A stretch of 64,000 nucleotides of DNA from Saccopteryx bilineata (Eukaryota > Chordata > Mammalia > Chiroptera > Emballonuridae), in contig NC_089493.1 of assembly GCF_036850765.1 (NCBI RefSeq), forward strand, positions 263,240,534 through 263,304,533. The letters are read 5' to 3'. The number at the start of each line of letters is the position of its first letter. Position 1 is the first letter of the stretch. A program made the position numbers and the translations under genes. The notes under the pieces are model-generated. The model had not been told where the DNA came from. It did no database searches and saw only the letters and a list, made by a program, of their open reading frames with translations. Of this stretch, positions 55,600 through 64,000 are shown piece by piece.

Positions 55600-56400
55600 A
55601 TTCATAAGCGTTACCTCGGCCTTTAGTCACGCCCCTCCAAGTCGTGCTGACGCACGTTACGTACACCAAACCTGGGGAAGCTACGTAACAGTCCCCGCCC
55701 CTAGGGCGGAGGGCGGGGCGTCACCTCCAGCACGTGCTGCATCTACCCGCGCAAGCCCAAAAGGGTGTGCGCAGGCGCTGCCTGCTAGGGGGAGGAAGGA
55801 GGCGGGGTAGGGAGGTTGTTGGGTTTAGAGCCGGGCGGAGACCGCTGAGACTCATTCCTCAGGAACAAGGGTCGGGTGTCGAGGAGACCTTTTCACACCA
55901 GCTCCCCGTCCCCCGCCTACGGTGGGTGGGTTCGCGCGGCAGAGACAAAAGGATATCAGTAGGGACGAACATAACTGCGAAGGGAAGTAGGGTGTCAGTT
56001 TGGGGTGGTGGGCTTTTGGGGAGGATTGAGGGGGGCTATATTTAAACTCCCGGAGCCGTTAAGTTGGTTCGTTCTGGGATGCGCGCGCGACCAGGGTGGT
56101 GGCGGACTGCGCATGCGTGATTCTAGGGCCAGAGGAACGCGCTTCAGGAGTGCGCGCTCGCGCAAAGCGGTAGTGGTGGAGGAGAAAGGGGTCGGCGCAC
56201 GCGCAGTTGACTCCGAGTTGTTCGGGTCTCGCGGGCGAGTTGGGCGCGCTTCGGGGGAGGTGCTTGGGATCGAGACTAGGCTAGAGGAGCAGAGCTGCGC
56301 GCGCACTCGGGAAAGGGGGGTAGGGACCGGGGTCTAAGGAGGGGGATCAAGCCCCCTAGTCTCTCCTCGTAGCCCTCGGCTGGACGGAATAAGGGGAGGA
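55600..56400 (+). promoter_or_regulatory. MEPCE promoter and 5'UTR, CpG island
   Basis: TATA-less, CpG-rich. Contains ctgacgcacgttacgtac (CRE-like, about 55647), GC boxes gggcggagggcggggcg (about 55704-55720), an E-box CACGTG at 55731-55736, and an NRF1-like tgcgcatgcgtga (about 56109). The CpG richness continues into exon 1. Confidence 0.65.
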
Positions 56401-56401
56401 A

Positions 56402-59400
56402 ATGATAGAGATGGCGGCGGAGAAGGAGCCGTTTCTGGTGCCTGCCCCGCCGCCGCCGCTCAAAGAGGAGTCCGGCGGAGGGGGCAGCCCCTCGGTGCAA
56501 CCACACCGAGAGGCCGCCTCCGGGGAGCTCCGCGGCGGGACACAGCGTGGGCCGGCCCCGCGCGCACACTCAGCTGGGGTCCTGGCTTCTGGGGCGGGCA
56601 AGGAGAGCCCCGGGGCTACATCCACCCCTCGGGGCGGCCAGTCGCAGCAGCGAGGGGGCGGCCCCCAAGCGCACGGAGAGGCCCGCTTGTCGGATCCCCA
56701 CGGGCGAGCCGCCCCCCCGGACGTGGGGGAGGAGCGACGGGTAGGGGGTGGAACAGAACTGGGGCCCCCGGCCCCGCCTCGACCTCGTAATGGCTATCAG
56801 CCCCACCGGCCCCCTGGGGGAGGTGGGGGTAAGAGGAGAAATAGCTGCAATGTAGGGGGAGGTGGTGGAGGCTTCAAACATCCGGCCTTCAAGAGGCGCA
56901 GGCGGGTTAATTCGGACTGTGACTCTGTGTTACCCTCCAACTTCCTCCTGGGGGGCAATATCTTTGATCCACTGAACCTGAATAGTCTCCTGGATGAGGA
57001 AGTGAGCCGCGCACTCAATGCAGAGACCCCTAAGTCATCCCCACTTCCGGCCAAGGGGCGAGATCCAGTGGAGATTCTCATCCCCAAAGATATTACTGAC
57101 CCGCTCAGTCTCAATACTTGCACAGATGAGGCTCAAGTAGTTCTTGCTTCACCACTCAAGACTGGTCGGAAGCGGCATAGACACCGGGGACAGCATCACC
57201 AGCAGCAGCAGGCAACTGGAGGGAATGATAGCCACTCTGTGCTGCCCACAGCCCCCCTCACTCCCTCACTCCATGGGGAGGGCACCACACAGCAGCAGCG
57301 GCATAAGGGCCAGAACCGAGATGGCCCCCAACCCTATGAACTCAACACTGCTATCAACTGCAGGGATGAGGTCGTGTCTCCCCTTCCATCTGCCCTACAG
57401 GGTCCCTCAGGCTCCCTTTCAGCCCCTCCAGCTGCCTCAGTTACCTCTGCACCCTCGTCTTCCTCCTCACGACATCGAAAACGTCGCAGGACTTTCAGCA
57501 AGTCAGAGGCAGGGGCTAGGGGTGGAGGCCAGGGTCCCAAGGAAAGAAGTCGAGGGAGTGGGGTAGGCCGCCACCACCTCCATCCACTACCTGCAGTAGG
57601 TTTCAAAAAGCAACATTGCAAGTTCCAGTATGGGAATTACTGCAAGTACTATGGGTACCGCAATCCTTCCTGTGAGGATGGGCGCCTTCGGGTGTTGAAA
57701 CCTGAATGGTTTCGGGGTCGGGACGTCCTGGATCTGGGCTGCAATGTGGGCCATCTGACCCTGAGTATTGCCTGTAAGTGGGGCCCATCCCGCGTGGTGG
57801 GCCTGGATATCGATCCCCACCTCATCCACTCGGCCCGCCAAAACATTCGACACTACCTGTCTGAGGAGCTGCGTCTGCAACACCAGACTTCTGAGGAGAA
57901 CCCAGGGACAGAGAGTGAGGAAGGGACCACGACCATCCGAAAGAGGAGCTGCTTCCCAGCCTCGCTGACAGCCAGCCGGGGTCCCATTGCTGCACCCCAA
58001 GTGCCCTTGGATGGAGCGGACACATCAGTCTTCCCCAACAATGTTGTCTTCGTCACGGTAAGAGGGTCTTGGGATAGGGGCCAGGTATGAGGATGAGATT
58101 AAATTAGAATGTGGCAGGGAAGGTTATGAGCCAGAGGAATTTCTGTGTATGTAGTTCTCACTGGGAGAACCAAATCCTCAAGAGAAGAGTCTGAATCTGC
58201 GACTGTATTCCGCTGGTTGTCTCGTTCCTCCTACAGCCTGAAAAGGTAGGGGCTCTACCTGGGCTCCTTTCTCATGACTACTGGCCCTCAAATGGGATCT
58301 GACCTTTTGCTCTGCTCCCTGCCTGGACTGTAATCCAGACCAGTCTGCCTTCCCTTAGGGACTGGTTACTGCTGATGCTCCCTAGGGAATTTGGTTCAGA
58401 TGGAAACTTGTTTTCCAGCCTACTGAAGGTGCATGAAGTGATGGATATCAGACATGAGATGTCTTGGAGTAGGAAGAGATTAGGGTAGTGACCAATATTT
58501 ACAGTTTCTGTGCTTTGGTAGGGACTAGGTTTTCATTAGATACAAAGTCAAAGTGTCAGTGGTCAGTCTCCACATTGACCCTAGCTAGTAGGATGGAGAG
58601 AAGAGTCAGAGTCCTCTGCAGGAAGGGAGGGTAACATGTCTTCAACAAATGTCCCCTGGCTGCACATAGCTCCTCATAAAATACTCTAATTCAGCCATTT
58701 GCAGTAGTGTTGGGAAAGTGGACTTTCCAGAGGGTGGTAGTGAGCTTATCTTCATTTCTCTAGAGGAAAGGGAAGAATAAGCCTGTAAACTGCCAGCCCC
58801 ATCTACTGAGAAGGAACCACCGGTCTCCCTTCCAAATCTAGGTTAGGTGCCTTTGGATAACGTTAGGTTGCTGAGCTTAATGGACAGGGTCTTAGAGGAA
58901 CTCCACCCAGCATTTTCTCTGCAGTTTCACCCAAACTTTGGAGATCTCATGGATACTTTGCTCAATTTAACATTCCCTGGGCTCTTTTTTGTTTGGTTTA
59001 CCACCAATAAATAGCTTGCTAGAAAATGTGACCGAAGGTATCACAGATGATTATGGCCAAGGGCTAAAGTGCGGCTGCAGGATGAATGAGTTATGTGGGG
59101 GTAGTGGTTCTTTTAATCCCTCTATTGACCTGCCCCCAATTCTTGCTCTCAGGGTAACTATGTGCTGGATCGAGATGAGCTGGTGGAGGCCCAAAAACCT
59201 GAGTATGATGTGGTACTTTGCCTCAGCCTCACCAAGTGGGTGCATCTGAACTGGGGAGACGAGGGACTGAAGCGCATGTTTCGCAGGATCTACCGGCACC
59301 TACGCCCTGGGGGCATCCTGGTCCTGGAACCCCAACCTTGGTCAACTTACGGCAAGAGAAAGACTCTCACAGTGAGTTGGGATTTCAGTAGAAATTGGGG

Positions 59401-60270
59401 ATATCCTTCCTTTAATTGAGGCATAGTGGGCCTGGCTATCAATCCCCGGCTCATCCACTCAGTCCGCCAAAACATCCAACACTACCTGTCTGAGGAGCTG
59501 CGCGCGTCTGCAATACCAGACGCAGCTTGGTGGCAAGATAGGCCTCAAGGAAGCAGAAGAGGACTTTTTTTTTTTGGCTTACTTTTTTTTATTTATATAA
59601 TTTTTTCTTTTTCAATTACAGTTGACATACAGTATTACATTAGTTTTCAGGTATGCAGCCCAGTGATGAGACCTGTACTGTATAGCTTACTAAATGTTCA
59701 TCCTGATAAATCTCATACCCATCTGACACCATACGTAGTTATTAGAAAATTGACTATTTTTCTTATGCTGTACTTCACATCTCCGTGACTGTTCTGTAAC
59801 AACCAATTTGTACTTCTTAATCCCTTCACCTTTTTCATCCACCCCCTCAGCCCCTTCCCCCTCAATCTGAGGAGGACTTTCTGAACGAGGTGAAAAGATG
59901 GCCTGGGTGGGCATCATTTTCCATGAAGGGATAAGGCAGCAAACTGAAAGTGTTCCCTGCTCTTTTTTCCTAGGAAACAATCTATAAGAACTACTATCGA
60001 ATCCAGTTAAAGCCAGAGCAGTTCAGTTCCTACCTGACATCCTCAGAGGTGGGCTTCTCCAGCTATGAGCTTGTGGCCACACCCCACAACACCTCCAAAG
60101 GTAAATTTGGCTTATTTCTTGGGGGAGGAAGGGAGACCAGTCCTTATGGAGAAGGTGCAGACCCTGTGGAGTCTTGAAGTCCTGACAACCCCTCCTGATT
60201 GCACGCTCTCTTCTCAGGCTTCCAGCGTCCTGTATATCTGTTCCACAAGGCCCGTTCCCCCAGCCACTAA
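56402..60270 (+). CDS. MEPCE: 7SK snRNA methylphosphate capping enzyme, complete
   Basis: Four coding exons: 56402-58057, 59153-59371, 59974-60100, 60218-60270 (TAA), 2055 nt, 684 aa (human 689). The start [20 protein letters not shown] matches the human protein. Residues 1-400 are a low-complexity Gly/Pro/basic region. The Bin3-type methyltransferase domain spans about 400-684, with [15 protein letters not shown], the SAM-binding [11 protein letters not shown] (about 441-451), the acidic [15 protein letters not shown], then [15 protein letters not shown] and [13 protein letters not shown]. It transfers methyl from SAM to the 5' gamma-phosphate of 7SK RNA in the nucleus and stays in the 7SK snRNP with LARP7, which holds P-TEFb inactive. 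The protein-coding part is intact. Intron 2 holds a decayed copy of part of exon 1. Confidence 0.96.
59423..59521 (+). pseudogene. Degraded copy of a MEPCE exon 1 segment within MEPCE intron 2
   Basis: Aligns to 57794-57888 of exon 1 with about 84 of 95 positions identical plus a 4-nt insertion (gcgc). The copied piece encodes the region after the SAM motif; its reading would be [18 protein letters not shown] where the gene has [18 protein letters not shown], losing the SAM-contacting Asp. No splice sites frame it, so it is unlikely to be an exon. Confidence 0.9.
59560..59870 (-). mobile_element. LINE-1 3' end, antisense, in MEPCE intron 2
   Basis: Starts with a T-run and ttttttctttttcaattaca, continues cagttgacatacagtattac and ends in C-rich 3'UTR. 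The text gaggacttt occurs immediately before and after, a likely target duplication next to the exon-fragment copy. Confidence 0.75.
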
Positions 60271-60821
60271 GTGGCCCCCTGAACAGAAAGTGTGAAGAAG
60301 TTGTCCAAGAAGCTGCCCGCTGCTCCTAAGGACCTGGGGGTAGGGCAGAAGAAAATATCCCACGGTCTTGCCTTTCTGGCTCCGAAACGTTTCCTTTCTT
60401 GGATCTACACCGAGAGCTTATCTTATGTTGCTGCCCCAGCATCCTCCCTACACCTCTGGTATCTAAGCAGCAAGCCCAGCTGTGTTGGAGTTACCACCAA
60501 ATCTTCCTCTTCCCCCAGCCCACTGGGCTGGATGGCATGGACTGTTTGCTGACCTCTGTTCTCCTAGAGCACAGGAGGTTGTGTGTGTGTGGGGGGGGGG
60601 CGGGTATCAAGTTCTCTAGCCTCTTCCTCCTGTTCTTCCAAGGAGAGATTCCCTTTTTCCTCAGCCCTTGTCCTTAGCTACGTTTCAGTGGACCACAGAC
60701 AGGTGGACTGAGGCTTAAGAGGGGGGGAGCTTGGTAGGAGGCACACAGGTACTGTGAAAATCCTTCCCTCTGCTGTCCCCCATTGGGAGAGGGGGTTGAG
60801 TTTGGAATGCAAGAACAGCAC

Positions 60822-60827
60822 AATAAA
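60822..60827 (+). terminator. Poly(A) signal of MEPCE
   Basis: AATAAA about 550 nt after the stop, with GT-rich sequence shortly downstream. Confidence 0.8.
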
Positions 60828-60849
60828 CTTGATGTTTAGGGCAGTGGCC

Positions 60850-61560
60850 CCATACCTATGTCTGGCACTTTTTAGCTAGTGGGAAGGGATAGTTCCTCTC
60901 AGTACCTGTGCTTTCTCTCTGCTCTAACTAGTCTCAAGGTTCAGTGGTTGGGAAGATTGTGGATTGCTATATAGAACCCTACTCAGGAAAAAGGTTATAT
61001 TGCAAATGTTGATGTGAAACTTGAAAAGCCCATCTATTCCCCACCCCTCTCACCCTAAAAATGAAAACCCATCGACCGTTTTTTGCAGAAGCTATGGCAG
61101 GCTAACGAAATTAACAGTGGAGTTGAAGTAGAGCTAAAAAAAGGGACTGTGGGCCAGACTACCTTTCTACTGCAGGACTTACCACCATCTATCCTTTTTT
61201 TGGTGTGGTGGAATGAGATTAATAGGCTGTTTAACATGTAGCTTGAGTATTCCTGGAGCTTTGGATAGCCAACAAATATTGAGTGCTCTTAGGCCAGGCG
61301 TAAAGACAAGGCAAGACCCTTGGAGGTAAAAGTAAGAAGATAATTTAGATGCTAGTAGCTGCTTTGCAGGTTCCTGGAGTCAGGTAACATGAGTGAAGAC
61401 ACATAGTTAATCAGAAATAAGTGGTGTGAAGGAACAAGCATGGAGCCATTGAAAACAAAGGTAGGTATGAAGTCAGGAAGATGTGGGGAGGGTATTTAAA
61501 GTCCTGGCTTGAACCAGTGTTTTCTACTTGTCATTACTGAGTTCTTTTAAAAAGGGACCA
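60850..61560. other. Intergenic stretch between MEPCE and PPP1R35
   Basis: No exon or named repeat seen before the SINE at 61562; about 61255-61540 (ccaacaaatattgagtgctc onward) is faintly MIR-like. Confidence 0.45.
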
Positions 61561-61561
61561 G

Positions 61562-61905
61562 AGGCCCTGGCTGGTTGGCTCAGTGGTAGAGCGTCAGCCT
61601 GGCGTGAGGAGTCCCGGCTTCGATTCCCGGCCAGGGCACACAGGAGAAGTGCCCATCTGCTTCTCCACCCCTCCCCCTCTCCTTCCTCTCTGTCTCTCTC
61701 TTCCCCTCCTGCAGCCGAGGCTCCATAGGAGCAAAGTTGGCCCTGGGCGCTGAGGATGGCTCCATAACCTCTGCCTCAGGCGCTAGAATGGCCCTGGTTG
61801 CAACAGAGCATTGCCCCCTGGTGGGCATGCCAGGTGGATCCCGCTGGGATGCATGCGGGAGTCTGACTGCCTTCCGGTTTCCAGCTTCAGAAAAATACAA
61901 AAGGG
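61562..61905 (+). mobile_element. Type B SINE followed by a G-run
   Basis: Head gaggccctggctggttggct, one module; the tail is aaaag followed by about 13 G (61903-61915), an unusual tail. Confidence 0.92.
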
Positions 61906-61984
61906 GGGGGGGGGGGTGCAGAAACTTGACCTCATCTTAAACATCCCCAGAAAAGTCCCATTTGTTAGCAAAACCACTTTATTA

Positions 61985-62210
61985 TTGAGAGAAGGGGAGA
62001 TAGACTACTATATGCGACACACACACACTTGGCTGAAATGTGCACCTGGGGAGATGCTGGAACCAATCCAGCCACTGGCTGCCAGAGGGGAAGAGTGGGA
62101 GGGGGACAGAAACAGATTGGTGTTTTCTCAAGTGTGCCCTGACCAGAGATCCAACCCTGGACTTCCCAGCTGGGCCAACACTCTATCCACTGAGCCAGCC
62201 GGCCAGAGCA
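61985..62210 (-). mobile_element. Type B-like SINE, antisense
   Basis: Ends gagccagccggccagagc; gaccagagatccaaccctgg is the B-box complement. It begins within a few bases of the PPP1R35 3' end. Confidence 0.75.
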
Positions 62211-62217
62211 AAATTCC

Positions 62218-62223
62218 TTTATT
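62218..62223 (-). terminator. Poly(A) signal of PPP1R35
   Basis: AATAAA on the minus strand, 53 nt beyond the stop codon, giving a very short 3'UTR that ends at or inside the antisense SINE. Confidence 0.75.
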
Positions 62224-62275
62224 CTGATTTATGTAACACAAAAATATGAACTAGCAATTCTGGGAGCCTGCAGCT

Positions 62276-63327
62276 CTACACTTCCCATCGCCTCAGTGTC
62301 CGATGCATGAGAAAAGTGTCCTCTGAAGGGCGCGGCCGGAGTTGAAGGCGGAGAGAGGGCAGACTGTCCAGGGTCAGGTGTGGAGATTCATAGAATAATG
62401 TTTCTGGGTCACAGAGCATAGTCATGTCTGGCCCTGGCCCAGGTGGCTCCTGTTGGGAGTCCAAAGCAAGGTTAGAGTCAGGGAGGGAAGAGAGCACCTG
62501 GAGGGGACTAAAGCCCAAGTCCCTCACCTTTGGGGGCGGGGCTCGAGCCTGCGGTGGTAGGAGCGCCAACTTCTCCCTCAGCGCAGCGTTCAGAACCTGT
62601 TCCTCCGGGACCTGCAGGCTCACCAGGCCACGGAAAAGCCGCTTGGAGCGCGGAACGTTCAGTCCTAAGGGCGTAGGGGGAACGGGGGTGAGACGTGCCG
62701 CTCACCCCCACTTCTGCTCCCGGGCGCAGGTCTCCACCCCACCACCCTCACCCTCGGCCACGCTCTCCTCCAGGACACAACGGGTCTGGAACGACTTTCT
62801 CAGCTGTTCCTCCACGGCCTTTGCAGCATCGAACTGGCCGGCGGCTGCGGCCCGCGCGGCTTGCAGCTCGAGGCTCAGAGCCAGGCTGCTGTGCTGTGCG
62901 GGAACACCCAGCTCCTGCGGCGCCGCGGGCTTCTCGCTCGGTGCAGCGGTGACCAGCAGCGGTTCGGACTGGACTGGGGAGAGCGGCGCTAGGCGGAAGC
63001 GGACCTGGGAGCAGAGAGCAGGGCAGTGAAATAGTGGGCGCGGGGTTGTTGCCGGGCTGCCGGCCAGGTCTTAAGCCAGCTCACCTGCCGCCCCTTGCGG
63101 GTCCCGCCTCGCCGGTTTGCCCGCCCCTTCCCCCGCCCCGGGCTGCAGTTCAGCCTGTCTGGGCTCTCGGACCGCGGGCTCAGGCTCAGGCTAAGGCTCA
63201 GGTCCAGGCCGGGCTCGGGCAGTGGGGCTCCGGGCTCCAGGGCGCGGGGTATGGGGGGTGGTCCCGCGGCCGCTACGGCCTCTTCTCCTTCCACCGACTT
63301 CAGCTCTGAGTCCCCACAGCCCATCAT
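62276..63327 (-). CDS. PPP1R35: Protein phosphatase 1 regulatory subunit 35, complete
   Basis: Four coding exons on the minus strand: 63327-63085, 63004-62752, 62664-62528, 62449-62276 (TAG), 807 nt, 268 aa (human about 253). The start [11 protein letters not shown] matches the human family; human has one more Met. An acidic, Ser/Leu-rich N-terminus is followed by a basic stretch and a PP1-docking RVxF-type motif RQVRF, which spans the exon 1-2 junction. The conserved C-terminal region includes [42 protein letters not shown] and [13 protein letters not shown]. The protein acts at centrioles, where it is needed for centriole-to-centrosome conversion, and binds PP1. Intron 3 is only 78 nt. Exons are GC-rich. 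Confidence 0.93.
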
Positions 63328-63419
63328 TTTGGAGTGGCTGCAGGGTGCGAGGGTCGCTGAGGGCCAAGGATCAGAGGGACTAAGCTCCTCACTCAAGAAC
63401 CCGACCCCCCCTAGATAGA

Positions 63420-63560
63420 CACCACTACCGGAAACGGTTAGGCCCTACTCAATGGGGCGGTGAAACAAGCCCCGCCCCGCCTACTGACGTTCTAATCGTC
63501 ATTTCCGTTGCCCCTCCCCGTTTCTCGGTTCCGCCCCTAAGGCAGGGTAGCCCTGAAGCC
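63420..63560 (-). promoter_or_regulatory. PPP1R35 promoter
   Basis: TATA-less. ETS-type CCGGAA at 63428-63433, GC-rich ccccgccccgcc at about 63471-63482 and CRE-like TGACGT at 63485-63490. Lies about 100-200 bp before the start codon. Confidence 0.6.
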
Positions 63561-63978
63561 GGTAAAATTTCCGCTGATTCTCATCAGTACTGTTTCCCTT
63601 CGAAAAGTACAACACAGTTTCCTCCCCTGGCTAAATCTTCACATAGCTACTGCTGGAGTCCGGAGTGTGTCAGTCCCCCCAGTACGAGTGCCTAATAGGA
63701 CAGCCTTAACAGTCCAGCTTCCCCGCATTGGGACTTTTCTACTCCGTGCCTTCACAGCATCTCCAGGTTTTCTGTTGCCTTCGAGCTCGGACCATGCTTC
63801 CCCGTTTGAATGAGACAGGGCTTGCTGACCCCAGCCTCCTTCTCCCTCCTGGGACCCAGGGCGACTGTGGTTGCCTGAGTGATAACTGCCTCACTCAGTG
63901 TTGAGGGTTGGTTTTTTTTATAACTTTTTCCTTTTGGAGAGTCTCCTAAAATACCCATCTCTATAAAAATAGATATTT
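63561..63978. other. Upstream of PPP1R35, nothing assigned
   Basis: A stop-free minus-strand frame exists at 63752-63958 but I see no similarity or splice support. No repeat recognised. Confidence 0.45.
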
Positions 63979-63979
63979 G

Positions 63980-64000
63980 GGCCCTGGCCGGTTGGCTCAG
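63980..64000 (+). mobile_element. Type B SINE head at the window edge
   Basis: The last bases are the GCCCTGGCCGGTTGGCTCAG head of a SINE that continues beyond the window. Confidence 0.9.

Noticed and set aside
62276..62623. PPP1R35 C-terminal frame taken as one exon of 115 codons
   Set aside because: It includes a 78-nt intron with good GTGAGG and CAACAG borders; removing it restores the family sequence.
63752..63958. Minus-strand frame as a possible exon of the next gene in synteny (C7orf61/SPACDR)
   Set aside because: The human neighbour lies further away, I recognise no similarity, and no splice site is evident.

Overview
This window is mammalian nuclear DNA, almost certainly from a bat. 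Four genes are spliced with GT-AG introns. Three tRNA-derived SINE types carrying heads such as GCCCTGGCCGGTTGGCTCAG and CCTGACCAGGYGGTGGCGCA are scattered throughout, alongside a VES-type SINE, LINE-1 of several ages, L2, MIR, MER5, MER20, Tigger, hAT and mariner copies. The two dominant SINE types do not match the Rhin-1 head I know from horseshoe bats, so another bat family (Emballonuridae is my weak guess) is more likely. The gene order PILRA(+) - ZCWPW1(-) - MEPCE(+) - PPP1R35(-) is that of human 7q22.1.

Layout. From 1 to 21.9 kb there is no gene exon I recognise. The stretch is LINE-1, L2 and SINE layers plus a U6 retrocopy, and is probably the intron that follows the Ig exon of the PILR gene. 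From 21.9 to 28.95 kb lie the last five coding exons of a PILRA-type receptor (stalk and membrane segment, three small cytoplasmic exons, ITIM tail). ZCWPW1 runs convergently from 49.34 kb back to 29.47 kb with 16 coding exons (642 aa by my splice model); its promoter lies near 53.9 kb. A CpG-rich block follows, from 53.8 to 58 kb, split by a 733-bp mariner element. MEPCE occupies 56.40-60.85 kb (four coding exons, 684 aa). PPP1R35 occupies 62.2-63.33 kb on the minus strand (four coding exons, 268 aa).

The genes are neighbours rather than a pathway. PILRA is an inhibitory myeloid receptor. ZCWPW1 is a meiotic histone-mark reader. MEPCE caps 7SK RNA and controls P-TEFb. PPP1R35 is a centriolar PP1 partner.

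I found no new multi-gene system. The unusual items are small-scale: a 61-bp perfect inverted templated insertion at 21.1 kb, a degraded copy of a MEPCE coding segment inside a MEPCE intron, a damaged second ITIM in PILRA, a 235-bp hairpin hAT element, a mariner remnant between two promoters, a full-length U6 retrocopy, a tailless 7SL retrocopy, a SINE with an internal inversion, and a 78-nt stop-free intron in PPP1R35.
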